Assembly: GCF_001373415.1 (NCBI RefSeq)
Contig: NZ_CDSE01000086.1
Span: 1-64,000, forward strand
Reading direction: 5' to 3'
DNA length: 64,000 nucleotides
Origin: Paenibacillus dakarensis
GTDB taxonomy: Bacteria; Bacillota; Bacilli; Paenibacillales; Paenibacillaceae
This document shows, piece after piece, positions 46,953 to 55,239 of the stretch. How positions within the stretch are numbered: position 1 is the first letter of the stretch; the number at the start of each line of letters is the position of its first letter. Under the pieces are notes generated by a model that had not been told where the DNA came from, did no database searches, and saw only the letters and a program-made list of their open reading frames with translations. The translations under genes and the position numbers were made by a program.

Positions 46953-48206
46953 CTAAACGATTTCTTTGTGCAAATCTTCCAACTTCACGGTGCGCTGCTC
47001 GCCGGTCTCCATTGACTTCAGCGCGATTTCTCCACGAGCCAGCTCATCCTCTCCGAGGATCGCAGTATAACGAGCTTGCAGACGGTCAGCTGATTTCATC
47101 TGGGCTTTCATTTTGCGGCCAAGATAGTCACGTTCTGCGGAGAAACCTGCACTGCGCAGATTGTAGATCAGCTTTGTAATTTCCTCTTCAGCTGCTTCAC
47201 CGAGTGCCACAAGATATACATCCAGCGGCTTGACTGCGTTCAATTCGATGTTCTGATGTTCAAGAATCAACATAATCCGTTCGAGTCCAAATGCAAAACC
47301 AATCCCCGGTTGATCAGGCCCGCCGAATTGACCTACCAAGCCATTAAAGCGGCCACCGCCACCCACGGTGTCAATCGCTCCGATGCCCTGAGCCTTAAAT
47401 TCAAAAGCTGTGTGGGTATAATAATCGAGACCACGAACGAGACGCGGGTTGATTTCATATTCCACACCCATGCCTTCCAGATATCCCTTTACCTTTTCAA
47501 AATGGGTACTGCACTCTTCATCCAGACTATCCAGAATGGAAGGCGCCCCGTCGAACTTGTCCTGGTCCTTCTTGCAATCCAGTACACGCAGCGGATTCCG
47601 CTCCATCCGGGACTGGCAATCTGAACACAGGTTATCTCTCATCGGCATAAGGAAGGATAATAATCGGTCACGATATGCTGCCCGCACCTCTGGAGTTCCA
47701 ACGGAATTGATCTCTACCTTCACGCCTTGAAGTCCGAGCTCTTTCGTAAACGTATAACCTAGCGAAATCACTTCCGCATCTACCGCCGGACTAGCGGCTC
47801 CAAACACTTCAACACCAAACTGGTGGAATTGACGATAGCGGCCTGCCTGTGGACGCTCATAGCGGAACATGGGAGCGATGTAATACAGTTTGGTTACATC
47901 AGGCTCACCGTACAATTTATTTTGAACATAAGCTCTCACCACTCCGGCTGTTCCCTCCGGGCGAAGCGTCATGCTGCGGTCACCTTTATCCGTAAAGGTG
48001 TACATTTCTTTCTCAACGATATCCGTCGTTTCCCCAACGCCGCGTTCAAACAGAGATGTCTGCTCAAACAGCGGTGTGCGGATTTCCCGGTAGTTGTAGC
48101 GACGGCACAGATCCCTTGCCTTCTCTTCAACAGACTGCCATTTCTCAACCGTACCCGGCAAAAAATCCTGTGTACCAGTAGGTTTCTCAAACTTGATATT
48201 CGCCAT
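46953..48206 (-). CDS. hisS: Histidyl-tRNA synthetase
   Basis: Class II synthetase of 417 residues. Motif 2 [20 protein letters not shown] and the His-binding [15 protein letters not shown] are clear; a C-terminal anticodon-binding domain ends the protein. GGAGGGATGAACG precedes the ATG at 48206. Its expression is governed by the T-box leader upstream. Confidence 0.97.
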   Translation of the reverse strand: MANIKFEKPTGTQDFLPGTVEKWQSVEEKARDLCRRYNYREIRTPLFEQTSLFERGVGETTDIVEKEMYTFTDKGDRSMTLRPEGTAGVVRAYVQNKLYGEPDVTKLYYIAPMFRYERPQAGRYRQFHQFGVEVFGAASPAVDAEVISLGYTFTKELGLQGVKVEINSVGTPEVRAAYRDRLLSFLMPMRDNLCSDCQSRMERNPLRVLDCKKDQDKFDGAPSILDSLDEECSTHFEKVKGYLEGMGVEYEINPRLVRGLDYYTHTAFEFKAQGIGAIDTVGGGGRFNGLVGQFGGPDQPGIGFAFGLERIMLILEHQNIELNAVKPLDVYLVALGEAAEEEITKLIYNLRSAGFSAERDYLGRKMKAQMKSADRLQARYTAILGEDELARGEIALKSMETGEQRTVKLEDLHKEIV

Positions 48207-48282
48207 CGTTCATCCCTCCATCAGTCCTGCCAATCTACTTCAGCAGAGGACTGTGATCTCTATGTTTCTCTTCAGAAAAACC

Positions 48283-48605
48283 AAAAAAACCCTCATCCCC
48301 GCGTTGTTCATACAACAACAGGGACGAGAGATTATAGTCAACAGATATCTCCCGTGGTGCCACCCACATTCCGGAACATCCAAGCATGATCGTTTTAAGG
48401 ATCATGTTACACGAGGATTACTCCGCTTCAACCCGGATAACGCCCGGCAGCGCAGAATCGGCTACTTCATTCCTATACCAATACATCTGATACATCGTTT
48501 CGCCGTCTGTTCTCGGGGAAGTCATTCGTCCACTCATCAAGAGAATCCTTACAGCCTAAGTGGGATTCCTCTCTGTTCTTGTGGGGATGGAGTACTTGGT
48601 CCCGT
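48283..48605 (-). ncRNA. T-box leader controlling hisS-aspS
   Basis: The minus strand carries GGGTGGCACCACGGGAGA (T-box motif, 48365-48348), followed by a terminator hairpin (CTCGTCCC...GGGGATGAG) and seven T at 48289-48283. Stem I elements AGTACTCC, AGAACAGAGAG and GGAATCC/GGATTCTCT are upstream. The specifier should be CAC or CAU but was not placed with certainty. Confidence 0.92.
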
Positions 48606-48704
48606 CATCAAATCAGTATCAATATTTATTGTACCCAAAACATTATATTTCTTGATTGTAATGAACCGCCGCACTAAAGTCAAGAAACTTCCGCTGAATT
48701 GTCC

Positions 48705-48742
48705 ATAAAAAAGAAAAAAACCTACAAACCGATGTTGTAGGT
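48705..48742 (-). terminator. Terminator for the Gly-rich protein gene
   Basis: Minus strand ACCTACAA-CATCGGT-TTGTAGGT followed by a long T-rich run. It lies 140 bp after the stop codon of the Gly-rich gene; the interval 48743-48882 holds nothing else I recognise. Confidence 0.75.
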
Positions 48743-48882
48743 CCAAACCATTATATAAAAAAGGGGGTCATGCTATTATTATAAACAGCTTATATTAAGG
48801 AATCATAATACTAATATTACAGTTATATTACAAGCTTGAAGGCGGTCTCTTAGAAATAGCTGTTCATAGATCAATGCAGGTA

Positions 48883-49308
48883 TTATTCAAAACGCTCAAC
48901 ATAAGCATGTTTTCTTCGCAATACTTGAACGATTTCCTCATATTCCGCATCACTTACTTTACATGATAAAACATATTTCAGATCATCGTAGTCTGAATCC
49001 GATAAAGCATCTCCATCTACCCAATCATCACGATCTGCCTCTGGAACATCATCAGGACGAGGGACCACAGGTACAACTGCCCCTGGTCCGTTTCCTATTG
49101 TACCCGTAGCCGTTCCAGTCCCCATTGCACCACCGCCAGTGCCAGTAAGGCTCCATGGAACGAGTGGTACAATAAGATTGGGTCTTTGACCTAATGACTC
49201 CTGAAGCTGCCCTACTTCTAATTGATCAACATGATACGTCTGAAGCGATGTTCTTGCTCCTTCAGCTTCACTCTCTGTCCTGAAATAAGCTTGAATTTGT
49301 TTAGACAT
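48883..49308 (-). CDS. Hypothetical Gly-rich protein
   Basis: Product of 141 residues in three parts: an N-terminal alpha/beta-like segment (SKQIQAYFRTESEAEGARTS), a central Gly/Thr/Val/Pro-rich hydrophobic stretch (about 55-85, GTGGGAMGTGTATGTIGNGP) and an acidic C-terminal segment ending YEEIVQVLRRKHAYVERFE. The second ATG (49308) is chosen because AAGGAGGA lies 7 bases before it; the first ATG abuts the ribosome site. I do not recognise the family. The central stretch resembles the Gly zippers of some stress-related proteins, but that is only a resemblance. Confidence 0.7.
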   Translation of the reverse strand: MSKQIQAYFRTESEAEGARTSLQTYHVDQLEVGQLQESLGQRPNLIVPLVPWSLTGTGGGAMGTGTATGTIGNGPGAVVPVVPRPDDVPEADRDDWVDGDALSDSDYDDLKYVLSCKVSDAEYEEIVQVLRRKHAYVERFE

Positions 49309-49384
49309 GTCCATTCCTCCTTTTTTATAAAAAATATGTTGAAAATCCGGTGTTGCCTGAACAAGCCCAACCAGAAATTTATTG

Positions 49385-49891
49385 TTACAGCACTTTCAGC
49401 AGCTCACGCACGAACGCCGGCTCATCCTTAGGTGTACGTGAAGTAATAAAGTTGCGGTCAACAATAACTTCCTCATCCTTAAACTCGGCACCCGCATTTA
49501 CCATATCATCTTGAAGCGGAGGATATGATGTGATGGTACGCCCCTTCAAGAGGTTAGCACTGGCCAAAATTTGCGGACCATGACAGATGGAGGCAATCGG
49601 CTTGTTCGCTTTGTCAGCCTCCGTGACAAATTTTAAAATATGGGAATCCAGACGCAAATTTTCCGGAGAAGATCCGCCTGGAATAACCACTGCATCATAA
49701 TCCTGAGCATTTACATCAGCAATTGCTTTATCAATGGTGTAAGTAACCTTACCCTGTTTTCCTTTTACCTCCTGGCCTTGTTTCAGACCTATAATATCAG
49801 CCTGATGACCGGCTTTCTTCACTTCCTCGTAAGGAGTTTGCATCTCGGAATCTTCAAATTGATCAGCTAGCAAAAATGCTACTCTACTCAT
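49385..49891 (-). CDS. DJ-1/PfpI family protein (general stress protein 18-like)
   Basis: Protein of 168 residues of the DJ-1/PfpI superfamily. The nucleophile-elbow Cys is in ASICHGPQILASANLL, and DAVVIPGGSSPENLR is the upstream family motif. Bacterial PfpI/YfkM members are described as proteases, deglycases or stress proteins; the actual activity is unsettled. AAAGGAG precedes the ATG. Confidence 0.9.
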   Translation of the reverse strand: MSRVAFLLADQFEDSEMQTPYEEVKKAGHQADIIGLKQGQEVKGKQGKVTYTIDKAIADVNAQDYDAVVIPGGSSPENLRLDSHILKFVTEADKANKPIASICHGPQILASANLLKGRTITSYPPLQDDMVNAGAEFKDEEVIVDRNFITSRTPKDEPAFVRELLKVL

Positions 49892-50001
49892 TATGTTAAG
49901 TCTCCTTTCGCTTTTGTCCTCGTTTTCTTATTACCCTACTGAGCTTTTTTTATAACAGGGGTTTTTAGCATATAATGAAGAAACAGCACGATTTAGACAA
50001 G

Positions 50002-50026
50002 AAAAAAAGCCGCCATATTGGCAGCT
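50002..50026 (-). terminator. Terminator after the 54-aa ORF
   Basis: Minus strand AGCTGCCAATATGGCGGCT (arms with one mismatch) followed by seven T, nine bases after the stop codon of the small ORF. Confidence 0.7.
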
Positions 50027-50034
50027 TCCTGGAT

Positions 50035-50199
50035 TTATCCTCTCGGTAGTAACACCAGGCCACTAGCTTTCACATCCATCTTCCATAACGGATCAGGAGG
50101 ATGCAGCACAGACCGACTCAGATCTTCCGTTTCTCTAACTCCACTAGACTCAAGCAGTGGAACTTCACGAAAGCGGGCAGATTTAGGAGATTGTCGCAT
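50035..50199 (-). CDS. Small hypothetical protein (54 aa)
   Basis: ATG frame of 54 residues, beginning MRQSPKSARFREVPLLES and ending MDVKASGLVLLPRG, with GGAG nine bases upstream and a terminator immediately downstream. Basic N-terminus, no membrane helix, one Trp, no cysteines. It is monocistronic between dtd and the DJ-1 gene. I do not recognise it; the ribosome site plus terminator are the case for a real gene. Confidence 0.6.
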   Translation of the reverse strand: MRQSPKSARFREVPLLESSGVRETEDLSRSVLHPPDPLWKMDVKASGLVLLPRG

Positions 50200-50305
50200 T
50201 TATGATTACTCCTTAACATTGTGATTCAGCTGATTCCCCTGTTTCACAGCATGTCCAGGTTATACATAAACTATGCGTCTGTTCCTCACTCCACCCTGAT
50301 ATCAA

Positions 50306-50752
50306 TTATGAATTACGACTATCTACAATGATGGTTACAGGCCCCCAGTTCGTGAGAGACACATCCATCATGGCTCCAAACACGCCTGTTTCCACATGTA
50401 ACCCATTTGCAGCCAGTTCACGGTTAAATACATCATACAGCTTTTCTGCCTGTTCTGGTCTGGCCGCTGCCATAAAGCTAGGACGTTTTCCCTTACGGCA
50501 ATCACCATAAAGCGTAAATTGGGATACGGAAAGAACCGCCCCGCCAACATCAAGGACACTGAGATTCATTTTATCCTGCTCGTCCTCAAATATTCTCAGA
50601 CCAGCAACCTTGTCCGCTAAAAATTTGGCGTCCTTCTCCTCATCCTCATGGGTTACACCAACCAGTACCATAAGCCCCTGACCAATGCTTCCTACAATTT
50701 CTTCATTAACCGAAACTTGAGCGTTCTTGCATCGTTGAATAACAACCTTCAT
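50306..50752 (-). CDS. dtd: D-aminoacyl-tRNA deacylase
   Basis: Removes D-amino acids and glycine mischarged on tRNA. The diagnostic SQFTLYGDC and [11 protein letters not shown] (Gly-Pro motif) are both present, in a 148-residue protein of normal size. TGAGGGGG precedes the ATG, 15 bp after relA, the same order as in B. subtilis. Confidence 0.96.
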   Translation of the reverse strand: MKVVIQRCKNAQVSVNEEIVGSIGQGLMVLVGVTHEDEEKDAKFLADKVAGLRIFEDEQDKMNLSVLDVGGAVLSVSQFTLYGDCRKGKRPSFMAAARPEQAEKLYDVFNRELAANGLHVETGVFGAMMDVSLTNWGPVTIIVDSRNS

Positions 50753-50767
50753 AAATGATTAACCCCC

Positions 50768-52942
50768 TCACTGGATGATTCGATGAACGGTGTAGACATC
50801 CTTCACACGCTTAATTCGCTCAACAACCGAATGAAGGTGATCCGTATTGCGAATCAGAATCGTCATGTGAATCATGGCCATCTTATTTTTGTCGGATCGA
50901 CCTGTTACAGCTGAAATATTCGTTTTACTCTCCGATACAGCTTGAAGCACCTCATTAAGAAGCCCGTTACGGTCATGTCCGGTCACTTCAATATCCACAC
51001 TGTAATTCGCTTCAACAGAAGATTCCCATTCCACCTCAATTACACGTGCTGACTCCTCATCATCTCCCGTTGCCGGAAGATTCGGACAGTCTGCCCGATG
51101 CACAGAAACACCGCGCCCTCTCGTTACATAACCAACAATTTCATCTCCAGGAACCGGGTTACAGCATCTTGCAAACCGGACAAGCAGATTGTCTATCCCC
51201 TTGACGCGAACCCCGTTTGTTGGACGGCTCCGTTTCTCAGGTGGTGCTTTGATTTCTTTCACTTCACTGGTTAACTCAAGCAAGCTGGCTTCTTCTTGCT
51301 CTTTACGAAGCTTCTCCGTTAACTTAGTGCAAATCTGGGCAGCTGTTATGCCTCCGAAACCAATCGCTGACAGCATATCCTCGATATCATTAAATGCAAA
51401 TTTCTTCGCAGCCTCAATTAACTTATCATCAGACATCCAGGCAGATGGATCAACACCGAGACGCTTTAATTCACGTTCCAGCATGTCCCGGCCCTTCTCG
51501 ACATTCTCTTCACGCTTCTCTTTCTTGAACCACTGCTTGATCTTGCTTCTGGCATGAGAGGATTGAGCAATTTTAAGCCAGTCCTGGCTCGGTCCATATG
51601 AATGTTTTGACGTCAGGATTTCAATAATATCGCCGGTTTTCAATTGATGGTCTAGAGGAACAATTCTTCCGTTAACCTTGGCCCCGATTGTACGGTTGCC
51701 GACTTCCGTATGAATACGATACGCAAAATCGAGCGGAACCGATCCCGCAGGGAGCTCAATAACCTCACCTTTTGGTGTAAACACAAACACCAGATCGGAG
51801 AAAAAGTCCATTTTAAGTGATTCTACAAACTCCGAAGCATCCTTCGCTTCATGTTGAAGCTCAAGAATCTCACGGAAAAAGGTCATTTTGTTGTCAAAAT
51901 CACCCGTCCCGTTTCCTTCTTTATATGCCCAGTGGGCTGCAATACCAAACTCGGCAGTGCGATGCATTTCAACCGTTCGAATCTGCACCTCGGTCGGTTC
52001 ACCATTCGGTCCAACTACCGTGGTATGAAGAGACTGGTACATATTTGCCTTAGGCATAGCGATGTAATCCTTAAACCGCCCCGGCATCGGCTTCCATAAA
52101 GTATGAATAATACCCAGGGTTGCGTAACAATCCTTAATATTATCCACAATGATGCGAATCGCCAAAAGGTCGTAAATTTCGTTAAACTGTTTATTCTTGA
52201 CAGACATTTTGTTGTAAACACTGTAAATATGCTTCGGTCTGCCAGACAATTCAGCCCGAATTCCCATTTCGTCCAGCTTCTCTTGAATCCGGTTGATTAC
52301 ATTGTCGATGAACTGCTCCCGCTCTGCGCGTTTCTTGTGCATCAGGTTCGCAATCCGGTAATACTGCTGCGGATTTAAGTAACGGAGCGCAATATCCTCC
52401 ATCTCCCATTTGATAGCTGAAATACCGAGACGGTGCGCAATCGGACAAAAAATCTCCAGTGTTTCATGGGAAATACGGCGCTGACTCTCTTCCGACTGGT
52501 ACTTTAATGTACGCATATTATGAAGACGGTCTGCCAGCTTAATAACAATCACACGGATGTCCCTGGCCATTGCAATAAACATTTTACGGTAGTTCTCATT
52601 TTGCTGTTCTTCCTTAGAACCAAACTTTATCCGTTCCAGTTTGGTAAGCCCATCTACCAACATAGCGCACGTATCGCCGAACTTCGCACGGATTTGCTCC
52701 AGGGATACCGTGGTATCCTCAACAACATCATGCAATAGCGCAGCAATAATAGACTCCGTGTCCATTTGCATATTGACAACGATGTCAGCCACAGCAAGCG
52801 GATGGAGAATATAAGGTTCTCCCGATTTCCGCACCTGTCCATGATGAGCCTGCTCCGCAAATTCATAAGCTTCCTGAATACGAAGAAGATCGGGTTCTTT
52901 TATATAGGCGCCAGCCTTTTCGAGTAATCGCTCTATGCCCAT
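50768..52942 (-). CDS. relA: Bifunctional (p)ppGpp synthetase/hydrolase RelA/SpoT (Rel)
   Basis: Stringent-response enzyme of 724 residues. HD hydrolase domain (about 25-180, HHGQVRKSGEPYILHPLAVA and LLHDVVEDT), synthetase domain (about 235-350, RPKHIYSVYNKM), TGS domain (about 390-450, VFTPKGEVIELPAGSVPLDF), a Cys/His region (RCCNPVPGDEIVGYVTRGRG) and a C-terminal ACT domain. Start set at 52942 (MGIERLLEKAG), the normal Rel start, after GAAGGA; an upstream extension of 37 residues looks non-coding. HD residues appear intact, so it should both make and degrade ppGpp. Confidence 0.96.
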   Translation of the reverse strand: MGIERLLEKAGAYIKEPDLLRIQEAYEFAEQAHHGQVRKSGEPYILHPLAVADIVVNMQMDTESIIAALLHDVVEDTTVSLEQIRAKFGDTCAMLVDGLTKLERIKFGSKEEQQNENYRKMFIAMARDIRVIVIKLADRLHNMRTLKYQSEESQRRISHETLEIFCPIAHRLGISAIKWEMEDIALRYLNPQQYYRIANLMHKKRAEREQFIDNVINRIQEKLDEMGIRAELSGRPKHIYSVYNKMSVKNKQFNEIYDLLAIRIIVDNIKDCYATLGIIHTLWKPMPGRFKDYIAMPKANMYQSLHTTVVGPNGEPTEVQIRTVEMHRTAEFGIAAHWAYKEGNGTGDFDNKMTFFREILELQHEAKDASEFVESLKMDFFSDLVFVFTPKGEVIELPAGSVPLDFAYRIHTEVGNRTIGAKVNGRIVPLDHQLKTGDIIEILTSKHSYGPSQDWLKIAQSSHARSKIKQWFKKEKREENVEKGRDMLERELKRLGVDPSAWMSDDKLIEAAKKFAFNDIEDMLSAIGFGGITAAQICTKLTEKLRKEQEEASLLELTSEVKEIKAPPEKRSRPTNGVRVKGIDNLLVRFARCCNPVPGDEIVGYVTRGRGVSVHRADCPNLPATGDDEESARVIEVEWESSVEANYSVDIEVTGHDRNGLLNEVLQAVSESKTNISAVTGRSDKNKMAMIHMTILIRNTDHLHSVVERIKRVKDVYTVHRIIQ

Positions 52943-53180
52943 TCTTAGTCCTTCTCTTCCCTTTCTATATAAAATAGAACCCGCCCTTTGTCTAAACGTG
53001 CAGGTTCCCTTATCGTATGTTTTCTTTTCATTATGACGCTTACGGTTGTTCACGTCAACACTACACGCCAGGTAAATGGGCTTAACGTCAGGCTTTCTCG
53101 TAATTCAATTTCGATTTCTCGAGCATTTCCGTTAATATTTTACAAGAGTGTATTTTTTGGCGAATTATTAAAAATTGCTA

Positions 53181-53209
53181 TTGAAAAAGAAACCGTTTGT
53201 ATTTAATCT
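53181..53209 (+). promoter_or_regulatory. Promoter candidate for the uracil permease gene
   Basis: TTGAAA (53181-53186), 17 bp, TAATCT (53204-53209), 60 bp before the TTG start. The remainder of the relA-permease gap (52943-53180) shows nothing I recognise; no PyrR-type attenuator was found. Confidence 0.4.
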
Positions 53210-53268
53210 ATTAAAGATCATGAATGAACGGCTTATGTGATTAAAAAATCCTTAAGGAGTGAATTGGT

Positions 53269-54588
53269 TTGCAACGCGAAATTCAAGTAAATGAAAAGCT
53301 TCCGTTTGGCCCTGGTTTCCTGCTGAGCCTTCAGCATTTGTTCGCCATGTTTGGAAGCACCGTACTCGTACCGAATATTTTCGGTGTGGATCCTGGTATG
53401 ATCCTGCTGATGAACGGAATCGGTACTTTGCTTTATATTTTTTTATGTAAAGGAAAGATTCCAGCTTATTTGGGTTCGAGCTTTGCATTTATTGCACCCG
53501 TAAGTATTGTAATCGCTGGTAATCCGGCCGAGAACTACGGCAAAGCGCTAGGAGCCTTTATTGTAACAGGTATCATCTTTTGTCTTATTGCTCTTATCAT
53601 AAAGTATGCAGGCACCCGCTGGATTGATTTTGCATTCCCTCCGGCCGTCATGGGCGCAGTTATTGCGATGATCGGATTGGAATTGGTTCCGGTCGCAGCT
53701 GACATGTCAGGCTTCCTTCCTCCAAGCGATCCTGCAGAAGCCGCCAATTGGTCGATGGATCCTACAACCATAACCATTTCATTAGTTACTCTTGGCGTTA
53801 CAGTTTTCGGTTCGATTTTATTCCGCGGTTTCCCCAAAATCATACATATCCTGATCGGTATCGTAACCGGTTATGCATTATCTTTTGCTATGGGTATCGT
53901 GGATACTGAAAAAATCACCTCGGCCAGCTTCTTCTCCAGTCCCCAGATAACTACACCCGAATGGGATTTGGCAGCTGTTTTCACCATTATCCCCGTAGCT
54001 ATTGTCGTAATTGTAGAGCATATCGGACACCTTCTCGTAACCAGTAATATTGTTGGTAAAGATCTTTCGAAAGATCCTGGCCTTCATCGTTCACTCCTCG
54101 GTAACGGTATTTCGACAATCCTGTCTGGCTTTGTAGGCTCAACACCAAATACAACTTACGGTGAGAATATCGGCGTTATGGCACTAACCAAGGTTTACTC
54201 TGTACGGGTCATTGGCGGGGCAGCTGTTATTGCTATCCTGCTTTCATTCTCAGGTACGTTCTCTGCCATCGTCGCTAATATACCTAGGCCTGTCATGGGC
54301 GGCGTATCAATGCTTCTGTTCGGTGTAATTGCTGCTTCAGGTCTACGGATCTTTGTTGAGCAGCGTGTTGATTTCTCTAAGGCAAGTAATATGATTCTTG
54401 CTACCCTCGTGCTTGTTGTTGGTATCAGCGGAATTTCGATCAAGATCGGCAATACAGAACTTAAGGGAATGGCATTAGCTACAATCGTTGGCGTGCTGCT
54501 TGCAATCCTGTTTAAACTTTTCGACATATTGGGGATATCAAATGAAAAAGCGGATGAGCAAACCGCAGCTGAGAAGACTGCGAATTAA
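53269..54588 (+). CDS. Uracil/xanthine permease family transporter (UraA type)
   Basis: NCS2 membrane transporter of 439 residues with about 12-14 helices. Seen: SLQHLFAMFGSTVLVPNIFG at the N-terminus, IPAYLGSSFAFIAPVSIV, the NCS2 region VVEHIGHLLVTSNIVGKDL and GFVGSTPNTTYGENIGVMAL. The last two are the substrate-site helices, and the Glu-His pattern favours uracil over xanthine. TTG start with AAGGAG upstream. Not linked to pyr genes here, though apt lies convergently next to it. Confidence 0.88.
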   Translation: MQREIQVNEKLPFGPGFLLSLQHLFAMFGSTVLVPNIFGVDPGMILLMNGIGTLLYIFLCKGKIPAYLGSSFAFIAPVSIVIAGNPAENYGKALGAFIVTGIIFCLIALIIKYAGTRWIDFAFPPAVMGAVIAMIGLELVPVAADMSGFLPPSDPAEAANWSMDPTTITISLVTLGVTVFGSILFRGFPKIIHILIGIVTGYALSFAMGIVDTEKITSASFFSSPQITTPEWDLAAVFTIIPVAIVVIVEHIGHLLVTSNIVGKDLSKDPGLHRSLLGNGISTILSGFVGSTPNTTYGENIGVMALTKVYSVRVIGGAAVIAILLSFSGTFSAIVANIPRPVMGGVSMLLFGVIAASGLRIFVEQRVDFSKASNMILATLVLVVGISGISIKIGNTELKGMALATIVGVLLAILFKLFDILGISNEKADEQTAAEKTAN

Positions 54589-54611
54589 TCTCATCTTATC
54601 CCTGACATCAT

Positions 54612-54648
54612 AAAAGCCTTTCGGTAGTTTAGCTACCGAAAGGCTTTT
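54612..54648. terminator. Bidirectional terminator between the permease and apt
   Basis: Perfect 16-bp stem AAAAGCCTTTCGGTAG / CTACCGAAAGGCTTTT with a 5-base loop; A and T runs on both sides let it serve both convergent genes. Confidence 0.92.
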
Positions 54649-54689
54649 ATTTATTATTTCCCGGGAAAAATCGCTATGATTTAGCCCGA

Positions 54690-55205
54690 TTATTCATATT
54701 TCATAAGTGAAAAGACATCAATTCCATCAAGCTTCTCGCGGCCATTAAGCTCTGTAAGCTCAATCATAAACGCTGCTCCTACAACATTTCCGCCTAGCTG
54801 GCGAACCAAATTCACGGAAGTAGCAATCGTTCCGCCTGTAGCCAGCAGATCATCTGCAATCAAAACGTTCTGGCCCTTTTCAATCGCATCAATATGCATT
54901 GCCAATTGGTCTTTACCGTATTCCAAATCGTAACCCACTTCAATCGTTTCATATGGCAGCTTACCGCTCTTACGAATTGGTGTAAAACCAACGCCCAAAG
55001 CATATGCTAAGGGGGCTCCTACTACAAATCCACGAGCCTCAGGACCCGCAATAACATCAATTTTGAGATGCTCAACCATATTTTTTAAATCATTGATTGA
55101 ACTGCGGTACATTTCACCATTCTTAAGCAGCGTAGTAATGTCCTTAAAGCTAATTCCTGGCTGTGGAAAATCAGGAATGACACGAATATAATCTTTATAA
55201 TCCAC
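54690..55205 (-). CDS. apt: Adenine phosphoribosyltransferase
   Basis: Salvages adenine to AMP with PRPP. The PRPP-binding loop VLIADDLLATGGTIATSV is clear, and AGPEARGFVVGAPLAYALGV is the adenine-side motif. 171 residues, normal. GTG start after AGGAGA. Downstream of recJ by 34 bp. Confidence 0.96.
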   Translation of the reverse strand: MDYKDYIRVIPDFPQPGISFKDITTLLKNGEMYRSSINDLKNMVEHLKIDVIAGPEARGFVVGAPLAYALGVGFTPIRKSGKLPYETIEVGYDLEYGKDQLAMHIDAIEKGQNVLIADDLLATGGTIATSVNLVRQLGGNVVGAAFMIELTELNGREKLDGIDVFSLMKYE

Positions 55206-55239
55206 TAATATCTCCTCCTAGGTCAGATCACTGACGTTG

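Noticed and set aside
48193..48708. 171-codon plus-strand frame
   Set aside because: Runs across the hisS T-box leader in antisense; the RNA structure explains the sequence.
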